23,809 bases of DNA from Rhizophagus sp. LPA8_4_AMF (taxonomy: Eukaryota; Glomeromycota; Glomeromycetes; Glomerales; Glomeraceae), in contig JADRCO010000989.1 in assembly GCA_021464525.1 (NCBI GenBank), positions 1-23,809 of the forward strand, written 5' to 3'. The notes beneath the pieces were generated by a model. It did no database searches and was not told where the DNA came from. It saw only the letters and a program-made list of their open reading frames with translations. This document shows, piece after piece, positions 7,931 through 17,060 of this stretch (its first letter is position 1; the number at the start of each line of letters is the position of its first letter). Both the position numbers and the translations under genes were made by a program.

Positions 7931-10515
7931 CTATCTTTTTAATTGGCATTCCAATAAACCTTGATCATTAAAATATATACTTTTTTCACTAACATTTATT
8001 GGTTCAGGTAAGATAAAGTCGAACTGAAGAGGTTTGTTGGTAAATCTAAAACAAGTTTTATAAGCTTCTATAACACTAATTGACTCTACAAATATTTCTA
8101 TATTATCTCTAGATAATTGATTAGGTCTAGCCCCAAGAGGTTGACCACGTCTTTTAAAATTAGCAGATTCAAATTGATGTTTTTTTAGTGGAATTGAAGT
8201 AAATTTTTTAAGTTCTTCAAGTAGTTCTAGAGTAGTGGGTCGTTTTTCTGGATCAGCATCTAAACATTTTTGCATTAAATCATAATAACATTTTGGAGTT
8301 CCAATTACATCATTTGGACGTACTCCACAAATTATGTCAAGAATTAATTCATCCTCGTTATCAATTTCACGATCAGAGTATGGTTCATCTCCTGATGCTA
8401 ATTCCCACATTATAATACCAATACTATAAATGTCTGATTTAATAGAAGTATTGTTTCCATTTCCTACTATAACTTCTGGAGCAACGTATGGTAAATTACC
8501 ATATTGTTGTTGTTCTATTGTAGAATTCAAATTGGCACATAAATCTAATTCGGAAATATATACTTTTAAATTATGTTGTTCCCAATTATCCTCCCTATTA
8601 TCTTCTTGAATTAATATATTTCCTGGATACAAATCACGGTGTATATAATTTTTCTTATGAATATTATTAAGACTTTCTACAATTTTTTGTAATATTGATA
8701 ATCTTTTAAGCCAATTACATGGAAAATTTTTCCATAAATATTCCCGAAAATTCCCACAATTCGCATATTTTAATACCATATAATAACATTTAGTTTCAGG
8801 ATTTCGAGTAATCCATAACAGCATATAGCATTTTCAAATTCTAAATGTAACTTGAGATTTTTAATGGTTGTTTTAGACCTAAATTCTCGCAAAATTATTT
8901 GAACTGGTCCTGTTCTCAACCATTGTCGAGATTCGTTATCCCACTTTTCTTTTATTCCATCTAACCAAGTTGCAATATAAATTTTACAATATGAACCTTG
9001 TATAATAAATTCTATCTTTTTAAATCGATCATAATCGATCCATTCAAAATATTTATCATATCTTGTTGCGTCAAGTTGAGAACTTTGAATAATATTATCG
9101 AGTTCTTTGTTTCCACTCGCCCAATTAGGAAAATTTTTCCGGAATGCTTGAGCTTCACATTCATGACACCAGTAATAATTTTTGAATTGTATTCCACATA
9201 TTTTACATAACAAACTTGAGTCATAAATAGGACTAGATGGGGTAGAAATAATGCCTAATAATAATTATTAAAATAAATTAATTTAAAAGTAATTAGCACG
9301 AAAAAAAAAAAAATATTATCTTTTTTATTATTTTAAAAATTACCTATTGGAGTTTCTTCTTTCTCGGTATCAGTGGAAATGAGATTATTTGAACCTTCAA
9401 AAATTGGGTTAAGAGACATGGATCGTAATTGCAAAAAAACTTGATCGATTAAAGGTCTAGATTCTGGTTCTGATTGCCAGCAATCAGCATAAATATTTAT
9501 GTACCCTTCTGGAGTCCCTTTAATAAATTCTTCTCTCAAACCTTGACAAATATCAAGATATAAATTCAATTCTTCTTTATAATTAGGAAAAGGCGTACGA
9601 CAACTTGAAATTTCCCATAGTACCATTCCCAAACTATAAACATCGGATCTTTTATCTAATGAAACATGCCGATGCTTTAATTTATGCGGATCAATAAATG
9701 GTAAACCTCCGAAGAACTTTTCACCAGACGACATTGTACTTTCTAAATCTTTAGATAAACCGAAATCCGATATTTTAATGTTACCATCGTTAATAAGAAT
9801 ATTTTTCGTATGCTAATATTTAGGAAAAAAATCCATAAATATATATAGTATAAAATTCAAACGTTTTTATTACAATATATTTGACAAAATTTATTACCAG
9901 ATCACGGTGTGCAATATTCAATTTATGCAGATAACAAAGTCCTTCTGAAATTTGAGTTGCGAGGTTTACTCTTTCTTTCCATTCAAAACCATTTTCGTTA
10001 CAATTTTTTGCATTGATGAATTCACGTAAATTTCCTTGATTTGCATATTCTAATACCAAATAATATAATTTTTCTTCAACATCTGTAAAAATTTATATAA
10101 TATTAGAAGGCGTTACTTGTACAAAATTATAATAACCAAAGATTAAACTAATGTTAACTTACTTCGGCTTATGCCATAAAATCGAATAATTCTTTCATTA
10201 TTAATAATACGATTGTAGATTTTCAACTAAATTTAGATTGTGTCTTTAATTTTAATTTTTTTCCTTTCGGTAATTCAAATAAAGAGACAACGAACATACC
10301 TCAGTTATAAAAGTTTTTAGAGAATTATAATCATCCGAAATTATATTTACTTCTTTAATCGCTACTACAATTCCTTCAAGTGATTCACATTTTGTTTTAT
10401 AAACTAAAGAAAACGAACCTTTACCTATTCGTTCTTTATTGACAAAATGTTCAGTTATTTCATTAATATTATACTCGAAAATAGCAGTTTGATACCAATC
10501 TTCATTTGAATTCAT
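7931..10515 (-). CDS. Kinase - zinc ribbon - pseudokinase fusion gene, upstream copy, with a 1-nt frameshift
   Basis: Exons on the minus strand are 10515-10300, 10226-10163, 10082-9898, 9812-9344 and 9254-7931, with GT...AG introns and phases 0,1,0,1. Exons 1-4 encode a TKL kinase: GKGSFSLVYK loop, VAIKE lysine, HRDL at the exon 3 end, HTKNIL, DFGLSK, and SDVYSLGMVLWEISS. The 89-nt fourth intron (branch site GCTAAT) joins in frame to exon 5, which starts GIISTPSSPIYDS and carries a CxxC...CxxC zinc ribbon (CKIC/CHEC) and a second kinase-like domain. That domain has IILRE for VAIK, HRDLYPGN, and ELD for DFG. No Met lies between the acceptor and the ribbon. Compared with the paralogue at 17061-19617 one T is missing near 8810 (GGATTACTC against GGATTTACTC), which truncates the product to 472 aa ending at 8770. 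Restored, it would be about 752 aa and open to 7931. An assembly error and a true mutation are both possible. Confidence 0.82.
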
Positions 10516-11968
10516 AATTACAGAATAAAATTTTATGAGTTAATGTTCAAATTCTTACAAGAGCATACCCATATATATAATATTTTCCTTATTCCAAAAT
10601 AAGAAAATATTATAATTTAATCAACTTTGAACTTATTTCTAATAAAAATATTTCATTTTCCGTGAATTTTTGAATTACTTCCTTCTAAATAAGAACATTT
10701 CATAATTGTTAAAATTTGAAAGACATAGAAATAAAGGATTCTCATGATGTTATCGTGATTCTAAATAAGAAAATATTGCTACGGTTAATGAATATCTTTG
10801 TTATTAGCCACTGTACTACTTGCATTTACATTTCCAAAATGTTTAAAAAAAATTCCGAATGATATATATTATTAACCAATGAAATACCAATATAGATGTA
10901 TTTTGAATGTACATTTCACTAATATTTATATCGCACAATAATTTTATGACGATAAGAAATATTTGAAAGAAATAATCTAAATCATTTTTAAAATTAGCAT
11001 TATCTGTCCGCTGGTGACGAATTTTATTACCAAAACAAATGTATCACATTACTTTATATGAAAAGAGGATTTTAAGGTATAATTGGGTTCTTTAGCAAAT
11101 TATGACTTGAGAATTGAATTCTTGATCAAAAAAAAGGGTTATCTCTGAGTTCAATTGAAAGTTTATTAAAAGAATACAATCATAATTAAAATTTAAAAAA
11201 AGGATTGGTGAAAATTAGTACATAATCTGTTCAATTAACATATTAAAGTTTCCAACTTAGGCCTGAAATTATGTAGTTGATAGAGTACTTTAATTTAACA
11301 ATATATAATAATTTACTTTGCTTGACAATCCGATACTACTTCTAAACTCTTAAATAAATCGTTAATTTCATGTTTCAATTTTATAGGTAAGATAATTTGG
11401 AACAATTCTCATTCAATTAGTATCGAGAATTTTTTTACTTGAATCATGAATAAACTGAAAGTAAAAAAGAAAGGTTCCACAATTCCAACCGATTGAGACT
11501 TTCTTCCGTATATTTCTTTAATAGAATAATTTATTGTTCGCTTTATGAACTAATGTTATTGTAAATTTATACTGTATAAAGTTATTATATCAATTTTACA
11601 TTACTCTTTAAGCATTTGCCAGACACCGGATCATGTACGCAGAACATGTGTAATCTTGCAAGTTAAATCACGTGTGATACGAGTAACAGCTCGTGATTTC
11701 AATGGACGAATGACTTGAGGATCAAATTACGGAATTATAACGCAGTTTGGCTGAAATAATAATTGATAATCATACTTAATGCCAATTAATAAATGTATAA
11801 TAAACTTTTATTTCAAGGTGTCCAATGCTTAATCAAAATAATTTACAATTAAATATTATAAAAATTTTAATATATTTTATTGAAATGCATTTTAAATATT
11901 AATTTACAAATAAATGAACAAGTATTGTATGCCCTATGGTATTTTACGTCCGTCTTTATTTTGGCTGG
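10516..11968. other. Intergenic region upstream of the fusion kinase
   Basis: No gene is supported. A block at about 11239-11445 (starting ATTAAAGTTTCCAACTTAGG) is repeated at about 16717-16900. A short imperfect palindrome, AAATCACG...CGTGATTT (11665-11699), includes a CACGTG core. The few bases before the kinase start (GTAATTATGAATTCAA) resemble those before the paralogue's start. Confidence 0.4.
11239..11445. repeat. Dispersed non-coding repeat block, copy 1
   Basis: It shares ATTAAAGTTTCCAACTTAGG(C/T)CTGAAA, GT(A/T)G(T/A)(T/C)GATAGAGTA, CTACTTCTAAACTC and AAGATAATTTGGAACAATT with copy 2 at about 16717-16900, in the same order and orientation with indels. It is probably a duplicated flank or an old repeat. 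Confidence 0.65.
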
Positions 11969-13567
11969 TTAATCATACGGTTCCGGTTTATATTCGCGTT
12001 TATAAGACTCATTTGCTTTAATCACACCTTTTAATGTTTTAAAATAACTTGCATCCAGATAAAATTCTTCCAGCATAGCCTCTAGTCTCTCAATCCTACC
12101 TTTTGTAACCCTTTCTAATATTTCGATTCTTTTCTTTGTATCATTTTCGTCTACATTTTCGTATAAGTCTTTGTCGGGAAAAGAGGGAAAAGGATCAACC
12201 AAAGGAATTTTAGCCCTAGAAACATATCGTTTAGCCAATTTTCTTTCATATTCTCTGCGAATATCCCAGCAACACATGTAATTTTGTGTGAGGCCCCTAT
12301 AATTAAAACAACAACAGAGCAATGAATCACATGTTGTTTGAAGTGTCCCGATAACTTAATTAATATTACCAAGGAGAGATTCTTCCAGGCCCAAAAAGTA
12401 AAACATAAACTCCATATACTGCACCATAAAAGCCTCCCAGACTTGAGATAATAAGACCAACTATAAAGAAAAATAATTTAAAGTGATTACACGTAGATTC
12501 ATCAAAAAGTTAATAAATTATGCTTACTGCTATATTGAAAAGTTTCTTCCTCAACGTATACTATATTATCATTTGGTTTAAGTACTAAAATGGTAGGAGA
12601 ATTTACTGCTTGTTGGAGTTCCATGGTTTTAACATTAGCAGTTGCATTTATAAGTTTAGGACTAAATCCATATGCTTTCGAGAAAAGATTTTCGTAACGC
12701 TTTCTTATTTTAATACCAAACTCAAGTAAAATCAAATTTCCTTGATTAAATGGATACAGTTTGGAATCCAGATCTTGCTCTGGTGGATTCAGTTCGTTTA
12801 TAAAGGCATGATTAAACTTAATTGCAAAATAATTACCAGCAGGTGGCGTATTCGTAATAGTTAAAACAATCGAACCATTTATAGAATGAGTACTTTTTTT
12901 TTTTTTAGAGATTTTGTCAGTTTGATTAACTAAAATTGGGGAAAAAGTTAAACAGCCTTGGGTATAAATCCGGTAAATGCCTTCACATGAACACATATTA
13001 CTATTGCATGTTTCGTTTCTTATCATACACGTGATACCAGTGTTATTAAAATCAGTGGTTGAAGTAGTGGGAGAGAATTGTGTTAAATCTTTATTTTCGT
13101 TAATAGATATTTATATATTAGTAGTTTATTTGGAATTTTTGTACAATTATAATTTATAATAAAGAAAAGAATGATACCTGCGTAGCATAAGGAAAAATCT
13201 GGTAATAGTATTAGCATTATAAATACAAATATAATGAATTAAATATGAAAAGCACATATACCTGGAATGTTGCTGGTTTCGTAAGTGGAAATGATTAAGT
13301 CCGATTGATTAAAATTTTTTCGTTGTTTATAGAAAATACTTGTGGTATAAAATATAAACGCAGCGGCGAACGTCACAATAAATATTCCTCTAATTGTTCT
13401 GAAAAGAAATGGCTCTCTTGGGTTAAAACCAAACATCATCACAATCGGAGTTGAATAGACTTGAAATAGTTTAGATGATATTCTAGGTGTTGATTTTATA
13501 TAAAGTCTGTAATATTCGCAAATCAACTCGAACCGATTCTTCGGCCCGTCAACTGACACAGCCTCAA
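11969..13567 (-). CDS. Two-pass membrane protein of unknown function, 5' end unresolved
   Basis: Exons on the minus strand are about 13567-13262, 13198-13178 (21-nt mini-exon), 13088-12528, 12460-12370 and 12296-11969, with phases 1,1,1,2; about 430 residues are visible. No ATG starts the first visible exon: it seems to begin at a CCATAG acceptor with GAGGCTGTGTCAG, so an upstream exon is missing or the gene is 5'-truncated. After about 60 residues comes a membrane helix (GIFIVTFAAAFIFYTTSIFY), then a roughly 200-residue outer domain with a Cys cluster (CMIRNETCNSNMCSC) and several N-glycosylation sequons (NET, NQT, NGS, NAT). Next are a second helix (IGLIISSLGGFYGAVYGVYV), FGPGRISPWG, and a charged C-terminal tail with a probable coiled coil (KKRIEILERVTKGRIERLE). 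Cell-surface or endomembrane location is inferred. It is divergent from the membrane gene at 14158. I do not recognise the family. Confidence 0.7.
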
Positions 13568-13574
13568 CTATGGT

Positions 13575-13788
13575 TCCAATTTCGTAAATGGAATATTAAA
13601 ATATAAACGCAATTGCGAATATTATTATCTGGAAATAACTGGTTCTCTTGGATTATAAGGTCAAACATCATCTTGACTGAATTCAGTCGAGTAAACTAGT
13701 TGCTGATACTCCGTATAAAATAAATCAACATTGAATTTTTCCGGTCAACTAGAAATCTCCCGTTCCGACCGACGAATACAGCCTCAAT
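13575..13788 (-). pseudogene. Decayed tandem copy of the membrane gene's first visible exon
   Basis: Directly upstream of the exon at 13567-13262, the minus strand repeats its landmarks in order: TTGAGGCTGT, GTTGAC, GTTGATTT, GATGATGTTTG, CCAAGAGA, then GCGTTTATATTTTA and TTACGAAA. Deletions and stops are present and no donor is preserved. This is an internal tandem duplication whose upstream unit has decayed. It may have separated the gene from its original first exon. Confidence 0.65.
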
Positions 13789-14157
13789 TAACTACGGATG
13801 TTGATTTTTTCTAGAGTATCCGACCCGTCCAATTAAATGATCGTCTGTCACGTGATAGTGAAAAACAGTGTTGACATTTGGCTGTGGTCAAAACAGCCAA
13901 ACGGGCAACGGCAAACGGCCAATGGCCAACACTGTAATAATACGTCAAAAAAAAAACTCTAATCTGGATATTAAATAGTCACTTCACGAATATTGACTTC
14001 TCATAATACTACTTACCCGGTGGCGTAATTTGGTTCGCGCTTAACTAGTTTTTGACCAGCAGCTAAAACCACTACAAAGATACTATTTAACTATAATGTC
14101 TTGATGCAGGTAATTCAAAAAGTTTTGCACATATTCTCTTAATTTCACGGTAATAAT
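13789..14157. other. Intergenic region between the divergent membrane genes
   Basis: It holds the hairpin element at 13866-13934 and a strong minus-strand donor (GGGTAAGTAG, about 14010-14020) whose upstream exon contains no usable ATG. This might mark a non-coding first exon of the minus-strand gene. No further gene is seen. Confidence 0.35.
13866..13934. repeat. 69-bp foldback with CAGTGTTGRC ends
   Basis: The ends CAGTGTTGAC and GCCAACACTG are inverted repeats. Inside, TTTGGCTGT (13877-13885) and ACAGCCAAA (13893-13901) form a perfect 9-bp stem with a 7-nt loop, followed by GGCAAC/GGCAAA/GGCCAA repeats. It is less AT-rich than its surroundings. The ends resemble hAT termini, but no 8-bp target duplication flanks it (GTGAAAAA against TAATAATA). 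Confidence 0.55.
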
Positions 14158-15715
14158 ATGGAAGATAACGATAAGCAAAGAAACAAATGGTGTTCCGGCC
14201 ATTTTCACTTTTGTTTAAGTATAGTTTATCTTGTTTTTGAGCTCGAATTATTTTTGGCCGACTTCATAATGCTCATAATTATGTCACATGAAGGAGTGAT
14301 ATTATTTACATTTGATGCACTCTTAGCTTTTATGATTATTAACACATCTGCAAGGATGGCTGTAAGTATTTTTAATAATCTGAGTTAATGAATTAGATTA
14401 TTTTGAATAGATCTCGTTTATATTTTTAGATGACTTTCGGACCCTACCACATTTTCCTTTTGTTTCTTGTTGGTAACTTTTCTAAAATTTCTATGTATAT
14501 TTTAACTTACTACTTCGTCGATAAATACTTTCAATCGACATTTCTCGACGCTTTAACAAAACGTTCGAGCTTTCTATCGATCAGCAACATATTGCTCCTT
14601 GTTGTTTCACTTGACGTTATAGTTTCTTTTATCACACTTTGTTTATATTTTTACGATATACACGACCGACACAAAATAAAAAAAATACGCATTGAACCCG
14701 GTGGAGACGGTGAAGAATCATTCAAAATTCTTATTGGTATAAGAGAAAAGAAAAAGGAGAGTGGTAAAAAAGATAAAAATATTCTTGATAAACTTAAAAT
14801 TCACAGAAAAGAATTTAATAAGTATATTCTCACAATTAATAAAGCGGATAAAAAATTAGCATGTAAGTTAAACTTTGCTTTAACATTTGACACTGATTGA
14901 ATAATTTCTCAATAGCTTACCGCATAAAAAATGCAAAAAATTTGTGCGCTGGTTAGGTGCACATAATTATTATAGAATTATATTGGTTTGTGCACACCTT
15001 AATCTTTGGATTTGTGGTCTCCTTAAGATTGAATGGTGTTTGTGGTGGGCTTTTGGCATTTATCATGAAGATCAATGGTTGCTTCTTTATTCTATACCTT
15101 GGTCATTGCTGTTACCAGTAGTAAATATCTTTGCGATGCTTAAAGAAGTAAGTAGTATATTAACATACTATGTTATCTATGTGTTTGTACTAATCTGATT
15201 TTTACACTTAAAAAGTCACGAACCGCATCAAGACAATGTCTATTTATTCACTATTTCTTTAGCATATTACAAATAGTATATTGTATTTATGAATTTTTTA
15301 GATATAAGCAATTTGAACTTAACTCTCTATCACGAATCATTTTAAATTTGTTGCTTGGTTTGTATATTCTCAGTCAATGGGTTTTTTTTATTATTGCCTT
15401 TATCATCTAACATTTAAATATTAAATATTATTAAACAGGTATGATTTTTGTTCTTGCAGTTTTGGCATTAATTATACCTTGTATAGCTGGACTTCGACTT
15501 CATAATGCTGGTGGATTTTTCGAAGGTTTGGAGGAATTGCAAAAACATCGTAAGTTTCAATGTTCAATTTATGATGATAATTGTTGTCCTTATTTAAAAT
15601 CATAATAATTTGCTTTTCAGTTAATTACTCTCCGTCAAAAGAATATGATCCCAATGATGAATATGATTTTAAGGAGGTCTATGAAAATTATGAGAAAGAA
15701 AAACGGTGGATTTGA
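14158..15715 (+). CDS. Polytopic membrane protein of unknown function, six exons
   Basis: Coding pieces are 14158-14361 (ATG, MEDNDKQRNKW), 14430 to about 14862/14866, 14916-15147, 15216 to about 15357/15372, 15439-15549 and 15621-15715 (ending EKEKRWI). Hydrophobic segments suggest roughly seven or eight membrane helices: FHFCLSIVYLVFELELF, GVILFTFDALLAFMII, YHIFLLFLVGNF..., ISNILLLVVSLDVIVSF, a charged loop (KKKESGKKDKN), ILVCAHLNLWICG, LLYSIPWSLLLPVV, CLFIHYFFSILQIVY, ILNLLLGLYIL, and MIFVLAVLALIIPCIAG. Two junctions are imperfect. The canonical GTAAGT donor at 14863 gives a frame that stops near 14955; a weaker donor at 14867, or one missing T near 14943, restores RWLGAHNYYR. The exon 4 donor is ambiguous between 15358 (GTTTGT) and 15373 (GTCAAT). 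The acidic C-tail is probably cytosolic. I do not recognise the family. Confidence 0.68.
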
Positions 15716-17060
15716 GTTAATCTACATAGCATGTCGTATAAGATAATTAAAGAGATAAGTTGTTATAAAATACCATTGATATAAGGAGGTTCGATGTAGC
15801 AATTTGGTTATCGTATTTATGTTCAACGATTAAGGTCAAAATAGGTAAATATGCATTTTAATAAGATAGAATTAATTTTAAATTTCTTGTATAATTAATG
15901 TCAAGTATTTCTAAATGATGATCAAAGAAACGTGGTCTCGAATAGCAAACTTAGTTTCTGGGTTTAATTCCTATTAAAACACTGAAAGATTATCGTGTAA
16001 AATGGAAAAGCTTAATTTAAGGACAATGGAAAGTGTATTATATAATCATGCCGACGGCGTCCTAAAAAAGAGATTAACGTTAACAGTCATTTCATTCCGA
16101 AACATTGTTCCCACATCACTCACCCACCATGCGCGTTTGCTTATATAGAAGTCGAAAATTGTAGGATAAAAAATTTGAGATAGTCATTTGGGATCTTACA
16201 TAAACCGGATCCTTCGATATATCGGAGTTAGATCCGGAACGGATTATTATATTACAATAATAAATTTATTTTAGATATATCGAATGATTGAAGACTCACC
16301 GAATATCATTTTATCATTATCGCCTTTTATTTTAACAGTAGATTAATTATTTCGTCCCCAATAGCGATCAATGAAATATTTTTCATATTGGTTTACTGAA
16401 TTAATTCATCCTAGACGAAATTTGAAATTAATATTAATTTTATTTGTCCCGCACATATCACTTACGAGTCGAGAAAATTTAAATGTGCGAAAAAAAGATT
16501 TTGTCCAATTAAATGAAAGTTAAACAAAATTTCCAAGCTAATTAAGCTCGATTTAGTTAATAAAATTTCAGTTATCAGAAAATTAATTATGTTACTAATC
16601 GCTGACTCGCACGCAAATATACATGAAGTGATAAGACTTTCATCATGGTATAATTCCGGTACTCAACAATTTATTAAAAATATTTAAATTCTAATTCATT
16701 TAACATGAAAATAAAAATATTAAAGTTTCCAACTTAGGTCTGAAACATGGGATTTTATATTCATATGTAGTCGATAGAGTATTTTATTTATATAAAAATT
16801 TTACTTTGTTAAATATACACTACTTCTAAACTCAAATAAATATTTATAGGAAAGATAATTTGGAACAATTTTCATTCGTGAATTTTTCGACATTTTGAGT
16901 TACATTATTGTAAATGTAACTAAATGAGTATTTTTTTTGTACTAGATATATCAAATATCTATCACAAAACTAATAAGATTTTTAAATATTTAATTATCAT
17001 TCATCTAAACCTTTAAAGAAAATATTAAAAATTTAATTAATAATTAAAAAACTAATATAA
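15716..17060. other. Intergenic region with repeat block copy 2
   Basis: No gene is supported. At about 16717-16900 it carries the second copy of the block seen at 11239-11445. A less AT-rich patch at about 16040-16240 (GCCGACGGCGTCC, TCGATATATCGG) shows no open frame or RNA gene I can name. Confidence 0.4.
16717..16900. repeat. Dispersed non-coding repeat block, copy 2
   Basis: It starts ATTAAAGTTTCCAACTTAGG and matches 11239-11445 through AAAGATAATTTGGAACAATT with indels. Here it lies just beyond the 3' end of the downstream fusion kinase. Copy 1 lies beyond the 5' end of the upstream fusion kinase, so the two are not in equivalent positions. Confidence 0.65.

Noticed and set aside
8998-9224. 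Open frames of about 70 codons on + and in another - frame
   Set aside because: They overlap the zinc-ribbon exon of the fusion kinase and have no family features; they are shadows of that exon.
11665-11699. AAATCACG...CGTGATTT palindrome with CACGTG, as a possible regulatory operator
   Set aside because: The arms are only 8 bp, and CACGTG occurs at several unrelated places in the window, so there is no specific support.
12151-13159. Open frames at 12151-12372 (-) and 12977-13159 (+)
   Set aside because: They are other-frame readings across exons and introns of the minus-strand membrane gene, without conserved features.
14083-14202. 39-codon minus-strand ATG frame (MAGTPFVSLLIV...) that could be a signal peptide for the minus-strand membrane gene
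   Set aside because: It is antisense to the first exon of the + strand membrane gene, ends in TAG, and has no good donor in the right phase to reach the exon at 13567.
15940-15990. GGGTTTAATTCC resembling a tRNA B box
   Set aside because: No matching A box, acceptor stem or cloverleaf could be drawn around it.
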